A stretch of DNA of 64,000 nt from Leptothermofonsia sp049200465. GTDB taxonomy: Bacteria; Cyanobacteriota; Cyanobacteriia; Leptolyngbyales; Leptolyngbyaceae. Both the position numbers and the translations under genes were made by a program. The DNA lies in NCBI RefSeq assembly GCF_049200465.1, contig NZ_CP120836.1, positions 1,736,001 through 1,800,000 of the forward strand, given 5' to 3'. The notes under the pieces are model-generated. The model made no database searches. It had not been told where the DNA came from and saw nothing but the letters and a program-made list of their open reading frames with translations. Shown one piece after another: positions 1 through 8,468 of this stretch; the stretch's first letter is position 1; the number at the start of each line of letters is the position of its first letter.

Positions 1-6
1 ATCCCT

Positions 7-249
7 ATGGCTTTCTTCCGGCAGTACGTTGCTCCCTTTTTGATTGTGCTCGTCTTTCTGGTGGCGCTGGTGGCAGTCAGTTCCCGGATCTTTCTGCCCA
101 CAGATATGGCGGCTCCTGCCCCGGTGGAGGAGTCCAGTCCAGCAAAGGCAGTTGCTCCCCCATCAGACTCTCTTGCTGACTTACCACCATCCCTTTCAAC
201 CCTGATTCGAGGGTTGCCAGATGATGTTGTCGTTGCCGAACGGCTGTAA
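7..249 (+). CDS. Small membrane-anchored protein, unknown function
   Basis: This open frame encodes 80 residues. An N-terminal hydrophobic stretch (about residues 8-27) should form one membrane anchor or uncleaved signal. It is followed by a Pro/Ala/Ser-rich linker and a short tail ending in acidic and hydrophobic residues. I recognise no domain. The ATG lies six bases from the window edge, so neither its ribosome-binding site nor a possible upstream extension can be judged. Non-coding sequence of about 200 bp follows before the next gene. It could be a small envelope protein or the end of a longer one. Confidence 0.45.
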   Translation: MAFFRQYVAPFLIVLVFLVALVAVSSRIFLPTDMAAPAPVEESSPAKAVAPPSDSLADLPPSLSTLIRGLPDDVVVAERL

Positions 250-448
250 ATCCTGAAATACTTAAATCCTGAAATACTTTTTGAAATATCTCTGAAAGAT
301 TGAGAGACATCATCCCGTTTCCCGTCAAACCCATTTCCCAGGTTCCCAATCCCAGGGGGTGTAGTAGCGCTCAAATCGTAATGATTTTTGAGTTCAGTAT
401 TGGTAGTGTCTAGCGCTGCTACCAATAGCTCTTGAGGTCTATAGGGTC

Positions 449-931
449 GTGTCAAGCTCACTACCTCCGGGCTATCGGCTTTATCCAGGTTCCAGTCTGG
501 ATCGGGCCTTGCTACTGAAGTTTATGCAGCAAACTTACGAAGAAATGGAATCGGGGGAAAGTTATTCTCATCTGGCTTTAACGGTTGATCAGTATCTTTC
601 CCAGGAAACGCCGCTTTGGTGGGTAGAGGTTTCTGATACTGAAATTTCTGGGGTGCAAAAACAACCTGTTGCCTGCTTGTGGATGGGTACTGCCATTGAC
701 CAGCTCAGGGGCGATCGCCACACCCACATTTTTTTGCTCTATGTTACTCCAGAACACCGTCGCCGAGGGTTGGGAACTGCTCTCATGCGACAGGCCGAAG
801 AGTGGGCAAAGATCAGGGGCGATCGCCAGATTGGGCTTCAGGTTTTCCAATCCAATCAAGCGGCGGTCAACCTGTACCAGAATTTGGGCTACCAGACCCA
901 GGCGCTTTGGATGGTAAAGCCTTTGCGGTGA
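449..931 (+). CDS. GNAT family N-acetyltransferase
   Basis: The 160-residue product has the GNAT fold signature. A beta-strand with 'HIFLLYVTPEHRRRGLG' carries the acetyl-CoA pyrophosphate loop (R-R-x-x-G-L/A type, about residues 97-113), and the C-terminal 'NQAAVNLYQNLGYQ' is the usual motif B region. Length is typical for a single-domain family member. The start is GTG at 449 and gives a complete N-terminal strand. GNAT enzymes transfer acetyl from acetyl-CoA to an amine; the substrate cannot be read from sequence. The gene stands alone and is followed immediately by a low-complexity repeat tract. Two HIP1 octamers lie within the coding sequence, as is normal here. Confidence 0.85.
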   Translation: MSSSLPPGYRLYPGSSLDRALLLKFMQQTYEEMESGESYSHLALTVDQYLSQETPLWWVEVSDTEISGVQKQPVACLWMGTAIDQLRGDRHTHIFLLYVTPEHRRRGLGTALMRQAEEWAKIRGDRQIGLQVFQSNQAAVNLYQNLGYQTQALWMVKPLR

Positions 932-938
932 TTTATTA

Positions 939-1126
939 GGTGAGGGGTGAGGGAGTGATAGGGGGATGGGGTAGGAGAGTGGAGGGGTGGATGAGTGGAG
1001 GGGTGATAGGGTAATCAGGGGTTTGTCAATTTTTTGTGGCAATCCTGGAAAGGGGGTCGAGGGAATCCCCCCTTCACTCATCTACTCATCCACCCCTCCA
1101 CTCCCTCACTTCCCCACTCCACACTC
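939..1126. repeat. Low-complexity GGTGAGGGG / CATCCACCCC tract with family F core
   Basis: A G-rich arm built from short units such as GGTGGATGAGTGGAGGGG and a C-rich arm built from the complementary units (CTCATCCACCCCTCCACTCC) flank a 50-bp unit (1019-1068). That unit also occurs at 14848-14933 and, inverted, at 40486-40572. The arms can pair, so the whole tract could form a large imperfect hairpin. It separates the acetyltransferase gene from polA, and the TTG start of polA lies only 14 bp beyond it. Confidence 0.75.
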
Positions 1127-1139
1127 GATACAATAGGGC

Positions 1140-4079
1140 TTGTCCTCCCACCGTCACATCCCCTTGGCTGCTAACGATTCTTCCCAAACCAAACCGCTTC
1201 TAGTCCTGGTTGATGGACATTCCCTGGCATTTCGCTCCTACTTTGCCTTTGCTAAAGGGCGAGATGGTGGGCTGCGAACTAAGACGGGCATTCCCACCAG
1301 TGTTTCTTACGGGTTTTTGAAAGCTCTGCTGGAAACGATGGAGGCGGAGAAGCCGCAGTATGTGGCGATCGCCTTTGACATGGGTGAAAAAACCTTCCGC
1401 CACGAGGCCGACGAAACCTATAAGGCTGACCGACCCGATGCGCCAGAAGATTTCCTGCCTGATCTGCAAAACCTGCAAGAACTGTTAGCGGCTTTGAATC
1501 TGCCCATGCTCACGGTTCCTGGTTACGAGGCTGATGACATTATTGGTACGCTGGCACGCCGGGCAACTACCAGTGGCTTCCGGGTCAAGATCTTGAGTGG
1601 CGATCGCGACCTGTTTCAGCTCATCGATCCTGACCAGAACACTTCTGTTCTTTACATGAGCACCACCTACGGCAAAGGCACCCCGCCGCCAAAGGAGTTT
1701 GGTCCGGAGCAGGTAAAGGAAAAACTGGGTATCCTGCCGCACCAGGTTGTTGATTTCAAAGCGCTCTGCGGAGATACTTCCGACAATATCCCCGGTGTCA
1801 AAGGAATTGGAGAAAAAACCGCTGTCCAGTTACTGAGCGAATACGGCAGCCTGGAACAAATCTATGCTTCTCTGGACAAGATTAAAGATGCGGTCCGAAA
1901 GAAGCTGGAAGCGGGTCAAGAAGATGCCAGACGGTCCCAGTATCTGGCTCAAATTCATCTGGATGTACCCTTAAACCTCGATCTGGAAGCCTGCAAAATC
2001 CACGATTTTGACGATGAAACCCTGCTTCCTCTCCTGGAAAAACTAGAATTTAACTCCTTTCTGGGCAAGATTCGCCAGTTGCACCGCCAGTTTGGGGACA
2101 CTAAGGATGATCCATCTGAGGCCAACGGGTCAACTGCTATTCCCGCACCCGCCTACGAAGACACCGACCTCTGGTTCTTCACCGCCGAAGATACTGAAGC
2201 GGCTCAAAATGAAGTGCCCATTGAAATTACACCACGCATCATCAACACACCCGAACAGCTTGCAGAACTGGTCAAGCAGTTGCAAACCCATACCGATGCA
2301 GAAACGCCCGTTGCCTGGGATACGGAGACAACGGCTATTGAACCCCGTGATGCCGAACTGGTTGGAATTGGCTGCTGCTGGGGCGAAGGGCTTTCCGATA
2401 TGGCCTACATTCCCATCGGTCACGCCAGGGGAACCAACCTGGATAAGGCTACCGTTCTGGAGGCGCTGCGTCCTATTCTGGAAAGTGCCGAGTACCCAAA
2501 AGCGCTGCAAAACGCTAAGTTCGATCGCCTTGTTTTGCGGTGTCAGGGCATCCATTTGCAGGGTGTGGTGTTTGACACGATGCTGGCAAGTTATGTGCTG
2601 AACCCAGAGGGCAACCACAACCTGACCGAACTGAGCCGCAACCATCTGGGAATCACCGCTATGTCCTACACGGAACTGGTACCCAGGGGCAAAACCATTG
2701 CAGATGTAGACATTCCATCGGTAGCGAACTATTGCGGTCTGGATGTTTACACAACCTTTCTGTTGGTGCCTAAACTGCGGGCCAGGTTAAATGAAACTCC
2801 TGCTCTATACCGCCTGCTTCTGGACGTTGAACAACCCCTGGAACCCGTTCTGGCCGAGATGGAATACTACGGGGTGCGAATTGACCAAGACTATCTCAAG
2901 AATTTTTCAAAGCAGCTAGAAAGCGACCTGAAAGCGATTGAAGACCAGGCTTACGCTGCCGCAGGCGAGAAGTTTAACTTAGGCTCGCCCAAGCAGTTGA
3001 GTGATTTGCTGTTCGAAAAGCTGGGGTTGGATAAGCGGAAGTCCAGAAAAACGAAGACAGGCGGCTATTCGACCGATGCAGCCACACTGGAACGATTAGA
3101 GGGGGACCATCCTGTTGTTACAGCCATCACCGAGTACCGCACTCTCTCCAAGCTGAAATCGACCTACGTGGATGCCCTGCCCAATCTGGTGCGGGCAGAT
3201 ACGGGACGGATTCACACCGATTTCAATCAGGCCATTACCTCAACGGGTCGTTTATCCTCCTCGGACCCCAATTTGCAAAATATCCCCATTCGGACGGAGT
3301 TCAGTCGCCAGATCCGGAAAGCATTCATTCCTGAACCCGGTTGGGTTATGGTGGCGGCGGACTACTCCCAGATTGAACTGCGGATTCTGGCCCACCTGAG
3401 TCAGGAACCTGTGCTGCTGGAAACCTACCAGCGGAGTGAAGATGTTCATAAGCTTACAGCCCGGTTGCTACTGGAGAAGGATGACATTACCCCCGAAGAA
3501 CGCCGCCTTGCCAAAATCATTAACTTTGGGGTGATTTACGGCATGGGTGCCCAGCGGTTTGCACGGGAGGCCGGAGTTAAACAGGCCGAAGCTAAAGCAT
3601 TCATCGAGCGGTTTAATGAACGCTACTCCAGAGTATTTCAATATTTGCAACAGATGCAGCGGGAGGCGATCGCCCATGGCTATGTCGAAACCATTCTGGG
3701 CCGTCGCCGCTACTTCAACTTCAGCAGCGAATCTTTACGAAAATTGCGCGGCACCGACCCCAACGCGATCGATCTGAGTAAGGTCAAAGTCCGCGATCAG
3801 TATGATGCTCAGTCTCTACGAGCGGCGGCCAATGCTCCGATTCAGGGTTCTAGTGCCGACATCATCAAAGTTGCTATGGTCAAGCTACACGACCTGATTC
3901 AGTCCCGCCAGGCACGGCTACTCCTGCAAGTCCACGATGAACTAGTGTTTGAAATGCCACCGGATGAATGGGAAATGTTGCAGTCTGAAATCAAATCCAC
4001 TATGGAAACAGCGGTAAAACTCACGGTGCCCCTGGTGGTTGAGATTCGCGTGGGAGATAACTGGATGGAGGCAAAGTAA
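1140..4079 (+). CDS. polA: DNA polymerase I
   Basis: The 979-residue family A polymerase acts in Okazaki fragment maturation and repair. Domains run in order: 5'-nuclease (about 18-310, beginning 'LVDGHSLAFRSYFAF'), 3'-5' proofreading exonuclease (about 370-560) that keeps its first catalytic motif as D-x-E ('AWDTETTAIEP'), and polymerase. Polymerase motifs are visible: A 'VAADYSQIELRILAHLS', B 'RRLAKIINFGVIYGMG' and C 'LLQVHDELVFEMP'. The proofreading domain therefore looks active. The start is taken as TTG at 1140, directly after an in-frame stop (TAG 1134-1136). A second TTG at 1161 is possible, and no in-frame ATG lies before the conserved region. No clear Shine-Dalgarno was seen. The stop codon TAA coincides with a repeat terminus. 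Confidence 0.96.
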   Translation: MSSHRHIPLAANDSSQTKPLLVLVDGHSLAFRSYFAFAKGRDGGLRTKTGIPTSVSYGFLKALLETMEAEKPQYVAIAFDMGEKTFRHEADETYKADRPDAPEDFLPDLQNLQELLAALNLPMLTVPGYEADDIIGTLARRATTSGFRVKILSGDRDLFQLIDPDQNTSVLYMSTTYGKGTPPPKEFGPEQVKEKLGILPHQVVDFKALCGDTSDNIPGVKGIGEKTAVQLLSEYGSLEQIYASLDKIKDAVRKKLEAGQEDARRSQYLAQIHLDVPLNLDLEACKIHDFDDETLLPLLEKLEFNSFLGKIRQLHRQFGDTKDDPSEANGSTAIPAPAYEDTDLWFFTAEDTEAAQNEVPIEITPRIINTPEQLAELVKQLQTHTDAETPVAWDTETTAIEPRDAELVGIGCCWGEGLSDMAYIPIGHARGTNLDKATVLEALRPILESAEYPKALQNAKFDRLVLRCQGIHLQGVVFDTMLASYVLNPEGNHNLTELSRNHLGITAMSYTELVPRGKTIADVDIPSVANYCGLDVYTTFLLVPKLRARLNETPALYRLLLDVEQPLEPVLAEMEYYGVRIDQDYLKNFSKQLESDLKAIEDQAYAAAGEKFNLGSPKQLSDLLFEKLGLDKRKSRKTKTGGYSTDAATLERLEGDHPVVTAITEYRTLSKLKSTYVDALPNLVRADTGRIHTDFNQAITSTGRLSSSDPNLQNIPIRTEFSRQIRKAFIPEPGWVMVAADYSQIELRILAHLSQEPVLLETYQRSEDVHKLTARLLLEKDDITPEERRLAKIINFGVIYGMGAQRFAREAGVKQAEAKAFIERFNERYSRVFQYLQQMQREAIAHGYVETILGRRRYFNFSSESLRKLRGTDPNAIDLSKVKVRDQYDAQSLRAAANAPIQGSSADIIKVAMVKLHDLIQSRQARLLLQVHDELVFEMPPDEWEMLQSEIKSTMETAVKLTVPLVVEIRVGDNWMEAK

Positions 4080-4303
4080 ATAGCTAGGCGCGATTATAGC
4101 GGTAGTCATTGTGGTTAGGACGGGGTGCAGGATTAGAGCCCCTGGCTGGAGGCGAAGCCCCCACTCTCTCCCTAATTCCAATGTCCTAATGCACCCGCTT
4201 AGAGCCATATCAGTTATAGCAATAGCCACCAGCCAGAACGGGGTGCAGGGGTTCCACCCTTGGCCGGGGGCGCAGCCCCCATTTCCCTCTTTACAATTAA
4301 TTT
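4077..4303. mobile_element. Composite of family A end and family B palindromic repeats
   Basis: The block fills the space between convergent polA and the PrsW gene. It opens with TAAATAGCTAGGCGCGATTA, which matches the left terminus of family A elements (TAAGTAGCTAGGCGCAATTA). At 4095 it switches to a family B unit ending about 4209 (GTCCTAATGCACCCGC). A second GGGGTGCAGGGG unit with a GGGGGCGCAGCCCCC hairpin follows, ending in TTACAATTAA like the right arm of family A. There is no coding capacity. The hairpins may double as bidirectional terminators for the two converging genes; that is inference. Confidence 0.65.
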
Positions 4304-5713
4304 TTATTGATAAAACCGGGTGGCGAAATTTTCCTTTCGCGTCGGCGAGATTTCCCGTGCCTTCAAAATAGCAGCTCCCAGAAAAGCGTAAGACAGCACC
4401 CCGACAACGGCTAGAAGCACCGGACTGATCGTGCCCGTCACGTTCCAGAGGGTGTGAAGTAACGATGCAGTCAGATAGCCCACCAGCAAAATGCGCCAGC
4501 GATGGCGGGGTCGTAACACACTGAGTCCAATGAAATACCCTAGATAGCCACTGTAGGCCATATGCCCGGCAACCGACCCTAAAACACGGGGAATCAGCAG
4601 TTGCAAACTGGCAAGCTGGGCAGCTCCTTCTCCAGCAGTGAGGGTGGCTTTGTAAATATCAGGAACATACTGCCCCAGGGTTTCCACCAGGGTAAAACCA
4701 ACTGCTGAAGCGCTTCCCAGCAAAATTCCATCCAGGGGTTCGCGGACGCCATACTTTTCCCGCCAGGGCGATCGCAGCATCATCCCAAACAGGCAGGTAC
4801 CCAGCACCGGAACCGCCTTCAGCAGTTCTTCCATCAACCCTGCCCCAAAAAACATTTGGACTAATAACACCGGAAAACTGACAGAGGTATCATCCTTAGG
4901 AATATCCCCCGGCAAAAGGTCACGGAATATGTAGATAAAGAGGGACAGTACCGGACTGATCAGAATCAAAACAGTGATAGCCGCCGATGCCATCAGCAAC
5001 CACCAGGGTTTGTGCTTACCGCAAAGCTGGTAGATGAAGTAGTAGGCCGCCCCTGCCAGATAGCCAGCCAGCAACATGTTAAATAGCTGGGGCGTACCCA
5101 CCGAAAGGAACAGAGACACTACAAAGGCAACCGTGGTGATGCCTGGCATTAAATAAGCCTTGGTAGTCAGGTGCCGTCCGGTTGAAAAAATCGGAAATAG
5201 CTGGGTCAGGCTGACGTGTTCGTGCTCCCGGGGAGGCGGTTTCCTGGTCGGAGGAGGTTCAGTCAGGCGCAGAGGCGGTTTCCGAATCGGTAGGGCAGGG
5301 AGTTTAGCGCCCTTTTCTGGCAAAGGTTCGGGTACGGGGTCAGCACTGATTTCGCATTCAAACAAAAACTCCGGGCCATTTTGCCCCAGCATGATGCGAT
5401 CGCCCGCTTGCAATACCTTGCATCCCTTCACCCGCTGCCCATTCAAATAGGTGCCATTAGCACTCCCCAAATCACAAATCTGCCAGAACCGCCCATTACT
5501 GGGGTCATCAAACCCCATCACTGGACTCACCTCAGCGTGCCGCCGCGAAACAGCACGATAGAGCAACGGATCCAGCACAACCTCACAGCGGGGGTCACGC
5601 CCCAGTGCCATACTCTCCGTCACCGACAACGGGTAACGGGGCTGCTTTTGCTCCGGGGAGTTGGGGTGAGGCAACTGCCGAAGGAATGCGATTGTGTTAG
5701 CCTTTCCTGTCAT
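4304..5713 (-). CDS. FHA domain-PrsW family intramembrane protease fusion
   Basis: The 469-residue protein begins with a forkhead-associated domain (about 30-120) carrying the usual phosphothreonine-binding signatures G-R, S-R-R-H and N-G-T ('ALGRDPRC', 'AVSRRHAEV', 'SANGTYLNG'). A Pro-rich linker (about 125-165) leads into a multi-span membrane region (190-465). That region carries PrsW-type metalloprotease motifs: 'LMEELLKAVPVL' with the E-E pair near 295, then 'GFTLVETLGQY' and 'GHMAYSGYLGYF' with an intramembrane His. PrsW proteins cleave membrane substrates such as anti-sigma factors in Bacillus. Here FHA suggests that recruitment or activity depends on Thr phosphorylation; substrate unknown. 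It converges on polA and ends in a repeat block. Confidence 0.85.
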   Translation of the reverse strand: MTGKANTIAFLRQLPHPNSPEQKQPRYPLSVTESMALGRDPRCEVVLDPLLYRAVSRRHAEVSPVMGFDDPSNGRFWQICDLGSANGTYLNGQRVKGCKVLQAGDRIMLGQNGPEFLFECEISADPVPEPLPEKGAKLPALPIRKPPLRLTEPPPTRKPPPREHEHVSLTQLFPIFSTGRHLTTKAYLMPGITTVAFVVSLFLSVGTPQLFNMLLAGYLAGAAYYFIYQLCGKHKPWWLLMASAAITVLILISPVLSLFIYIFRDLLPGDIPKDDTSVSFPVLLVQMFFGAGLMEELLKAVPVLGTCLFGMMLRSPWREKYGVREPLDGILLGSASAVGFTLVETLGQYVPDIYKATLTAGEGAAQLASLQLLIPRVLGSVAGHMAYSGYLGYFIGLSVLRPRHRWRILLVGYLTASLLHTLWNVTGTISPVLLAVVGVLSYAFLGAAILKAREISPTRKENFATRFYQ

Positions 5714-5784
5714 TCGTTAAAAGCAGGCGCGGGAAATCTGATTGTTCACCAATCTACAATCTATACTCTTTACTTTTGATTGGC

Positions 5785-6006
5785 TTACTTCTGATTGGCT
5801 CGCGCATCCTTCACGGCTACTAAAAAGAAAATCACCACCAGCGGAATGCTGACTGCCAGAATAATGCCTGTGGTCAAATTACCCAACTCTGGCTCACCGG
5901 AAGACAGTTCAAAAACAGAACCAACGGCAGCGATCGCCGTAATGCAGGAGCCAGCCAGAAACACACCGCTTTTCGGAGTCACCTCAGTTTCTTCCCTAAA
6001 CAACAC
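5785..6006 (-). CDS. Small two-helix membrane protein, unknown function
   Basis: This encodes 73 residues with two predicted membrane helices (about 15-33 and 44-66) separated by an acidic loop, and a positively charged C-terminus that should be cytoplasmic. I recognise no family. The start is taken as GTG at 6006. The opposite-strand open frame over the same bases lacks membrane character and looks like a shadow. The gene lies 77 bp upstream of the PrsW gene and about 70 bp downstream of def on the same strand, so the three could be co-transcribed. Confidence 0.6.
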   Translation of the reverse strand: MLFREETEVTPKSGVFLAGSCITAIAAVGSVFELSSGEPELGNLTTGIILAVSIPLVVIFFLVAVKDARANQK

Positions 6007-6075
6007 ACAAAAACTCTGAGAGCCAGGAGTCCAGGAACATCAAAACCTCGTCATTCCGCCACTCAAAACTCTCCC

Positions 6076-6639
6076 CTATCCTATTGGTTGCACGGCTCGC
6101 GTAGAAAATCCATGCTTAACCAGTTCCTGATCCAGCAGCAAACGATTCTCTACTCGATCCACAAACAGAACGCCATTCAAGTGGTCAACTTCGTGCTGAA
6201 TGCAGCAGGCAAGCAAACCTGATGCTGAAAGCTTCTGGGGACGACCATTCTCATCCTTATAGGAAACCTCAATCGCCGCTGGTCGTTTTACATCCAGGTA
6301 GACGTTCGGAATACTGAGACAGCCTTCCTGCGTCACCGAAACATCCGAACTCACCCTCGTAATCACCGGATTAATCAAAATCAGGGGAGGAGCCGCTGCC
6401 TCATCTGGCTGAACATCCACCACAATCAACTGCTTGTGAACCGCAACCTGAGGAGCCGCCAGACCAATTCCATCAGAACTGTACATGGTTTGCAGCATCT
6501 CGCGAATGAGTTGCTTAATCTCCCCATCCACCTTGGCAACCCGCTTAGCAGATTGCCGCAACACGCGATCGCCCAAATGATGAATCTCCAGGGGCGGCTT
6601 CGCTATCTTCTTCTTTTCAACCAAAACCTCAGCAGTCAT
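6076..6639 (-). CDS. def: Peptide deformylase
   Basis: The 187-residue enzyme removes the formyl group from the N-terminal methionine of nascent proteins in the cytoplasm. All three deformylase motifs are present in order: 'GIGLAAPQV' (about 57-65), 'EGCLSIP' with the metal-binding Cys (about 104-110) and 'QHEVDHLNG' with the two metal-binding His and catalytic Glu (about 148-156). The length is normal, with an N-terminal extension of about 15 residues rich in Lys, as often seen in cyanobacteria. The start is ATG at 6639. It is divergent from mscL across a 219-bp intergenic region. Confidence 0.96.
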   Translation of the reverse strand: MTAEVLVEKKKIAKPPLEIHHLGDRVLRQSAKRVAKVDGEIKQLIREMLQTMYSSDGIGLAAPQVAVHKQLIVVDVQPDEAAAPPLILINPVITRVSSDVSVTQEGCLSIPNVYLDVKRPAAIEVSYKDENGRPQKLSASGLLACCIQHEVDHLNGVLFVDRVENRLLLDQELVKHGFSTRAVQPIG

Positions 6640-6858
6640 GAACCTGTCACTCGCAGTTATAGAAAAGGATATCGACGTTCTTAGAATTTCCTACCAACAC
6701 CTTGGCAGAAAAACCATCCACAAAATGATGAACACACCGCTAAATCTCGGAATGATTCCGCCTTAGTTCTATCTTATCAACCTTAGCAGTTGACCAACAG
6801 TGTCTGTATGATTCCCGTATCGAAACATAACTTCATGATTAAAGAGGATAATCAACCT

Positions 6859-7290
6859 ATGGCACGTGAAAAGGGAGGCTTTTGGTCCGATTTCTGCAAA
6901 TTCATTGCCCAGGGCAACGTCGTAGACCTAGCAGTTGCAGTCGTTATTGGTGGTGCATTCAGCAAAATTGTCGAGTCATTTGTGGCAGACATCATCACTC
7001 CCACCATTCTAAACTCGGCCTTAAAGGCAGCGAACGTTGAGAACTTACAGGATCTGACAGTCCCTGGTACTGCCATTAAGTACGGTTCTTTCCTGGCAGC
7101 AATTATAAACTTCCTGGTGATTGCCCTGGCTCTCTTTATCGTCATTCGGACCTTTGAAAAGATGAAGCGGAGAGCTGACCGCCAGCAAGCCATTGAAGAA
7201 GCCGCCCCCCCTGACCCAGTCGTAGTGCAACAGCAAACCGCAGACGCACTCAACCGCTTAGCCAGAGCTATGGAGGCGCGGGGAATGTAG
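6859..7290 (+). CDS. mscL: Large-conductance mechanosensitive channel MscL
   Basis: The channel opens under membrane tension to release solutes during hypo-osmotic shock. With the start at ATG 6859 the product is 143 residues, the usual MscL length. This start has GAGG 11 bases upstream and gives the conserved N-terminus 'GFWSDFCKFIAQGNVVDLA'. An in-frame TTG at 6790 and ATG at 6835 would only add a non-conserved leader. The first membrane helix (about 15-40) holds 'VDLAVAVVIGGAF'. The second spans about 72-95, followed by the charged C-terminal helix bundle. The stop codon is followed at once by a low-complexity repeat tract. Confidence 0.95.
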   Translation: MAREKGGFWSDFCKFIAQGNVVDLAVAVVIGGAFSKIVESFVADIITPTILNSALKAANVENLQDLTVPGTAIKYGSFLAAIINFLVIALALFIVIRTFEKMKRRADRQQAIEEAAPPDPVVVQQQTADALNRLARAMEARGM

Positions 7291-7385
7291 GGTGGAGGAG
7301 TGATGGGGTGATGGGGTGGATGGGTAGATAAGTGGAGGGGTAGATGAGTTTCATCCACTCATCTACCCCTCCACCCCTCCCCTCT
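7290..7385. repeat. Low-complexity GGTGGAGG / CATCTACCCC inverted tract
   Basis: The tract repeats the units seen at 939-1126: a G-rich arm (GGTGATGGGGTGGATGGGTAG) followed by a complementary C-rich arm (CATCCACTCATCTACCCC). The arms meet around GATGAGTTTCATC and can fold into a hairpin. It starts at the mscL stop and separates mscL from the converging SDR gene, so it may act as a terminator for both. Confidence 0.7.
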
Positions 7386-7422
7386 TTCCAACCACTAATA
7401 ACCAACCACTAACAACCCCCTC

Positions 7423-8196
7423 TCACTCCGGTGTCACATAGGCAGATGTGATTCCCCCGTCCACCAGGAAAGTGGAACCATTGACAAACGAAGACTCGTC
7501 ACTTGCCAGGAAAAGAGCCGCCTGGGCAACTTCCTTCGCCTGAGCCAGCCGACCAGGAGGAATATGTACCATACGGCGCTGGCGACGAGCAGGGTCAGAC
7601 ATTAACTCTGCCAGCAGCGGTGTCTCGACAGGACCGGGGCAAAGCGCATTGACTCGAATATTTTGCCGGGCAAACTCCACTGAAATCTCACGGGTGAGGG
7701 AAAGAACTCCGCCTTTGCTGGCTGTGTAAGCAACCTGGGATGTAGCTGCGCCCATCACCGCTACAAATGATGCCGTGTTAATCACAGAACCACCACCCGC
7801 TCTTAACAGTGCAGGAATGCCGTATTTGCAACCCAGAAACACTCCCTTGAGGTTCACATTCATGGTCAAGTCCCATACAGCTTCGTCGGTGTCGAGAACC
7901 GAACCATCGGCAGGGTGAAAAATTCCAGCATTGTTAAACAAAATATTGAGTCTGCCGTAGGTAGCTTCTGCAAACTCAATCATTGCCTTTGCATCTGCTG
8001 CCCTAGAAACATCCGCCTGGACAAAAGTCGCCTCACCACCCTCTGCAGTAATCATGGCAACGGTTTCATGACCAGCCGTTTCATTCAGGTCACAAACGAC
8101 GACTTGGGCACCTTCCCTGGCAAATAATAAAGCTGATTCCCGCCCAATCCCGCTACCAGCCCCGGTAATCAGAGCTACCTTACTCGATAAACGCAT
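7423..8196 (-). CDS. SDR family NAD(P)-dependent oxidoreductase
   Basis: The 257-residue protein is a classical short-chain dehydrogenase/reductase. It has the cofactor-binding 'TGAGSGIGRE' (about 11-20), the 'NNAG' motif (about 87-90), the catalytic Ser-Tyr-Lys set with 'YTASKGG' (Tyr about 156, Lys about 160) and the 'PGPVETPL' loop typical of this class. An acidic residue at the end of beta-2 ('VVCDLN') favours NAD(H) over NADP(H), which is inference. It most resembles 3-oxoacyl-ACP reductase/glucose dehydrogenase-like SDRs; the substrate is not determined. It is monocistronic, and its upstream region contains a dispersed repeat. Confidence 0.9.
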   Translation of the reverse strand: MRLSSKVALITGAGSGIGRESALLFAREGAQVVVCDLNETAGHETVAMITAEGGEATFVQADVSRAADAKAMIEFAEATYGRLNILFNNAGIFHPADGSVLDTDEAVWDLTMNVNLKGVFLGCKYGIPALLRAGGGSVINTASFVAVMGAATSQVAYTASKGGVLSLTREISVEFARQNIRVNALCPGPVETPLLAELMSDPARRQRRMVHIPPGRLAQAKEVAQAALFLASDESSFVNGSTFLVDGGITSAYVTPE

Positions 8197-8295
8197 GTAC
8201 TGTGTCCTGTGAAAATATCAGCTCGCTGACTGGAATAGAAAGCAGAAGCCAGGAGCCAGAATCCAGGATATAGCAGGTGAGAGGTGTTGGGTAAT

Positions 8296-8390
8296 ATATA
8301 GCTGTCGCCAGGTTGCTTAAGACATTGGTTTTAAGGGGGGTTGGGGTGAAGCCTACCCTTTGTTCACAAATTATTTGTGAACGCTATAGC
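8296..8390. mobile_element. Family C palindromic repeat
   Basis: The unit runs from TATAGCTGTCGCCAGG to GAACGCTATA. It contains GGGGGGTTGGGGTGAAGCC and the palindrome TTCACAAATTATTTGTGAA, both shared with copies at 31241, 41914 and 44237. It lies between the divergently placed 3' end of the amidotransferase gene and the 5' end of the SDR gene. No coding capacity. Confidence 0.65.
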
Positions 8391-8468
8391 AGACCTCAAA
8401 AGGGAATGATGGCGGTTAGCGCCACTCTTCATTAACAAATTCAAAATCATTAACAAATTCAAAAATCC

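Noticed and set aside
6790..6858. TTG start for mscL at 6790
   Set aside because: Adds 23 residues before the conserved MscL N-terminus, while ATG 6859 has a suitable GAGG upstream.
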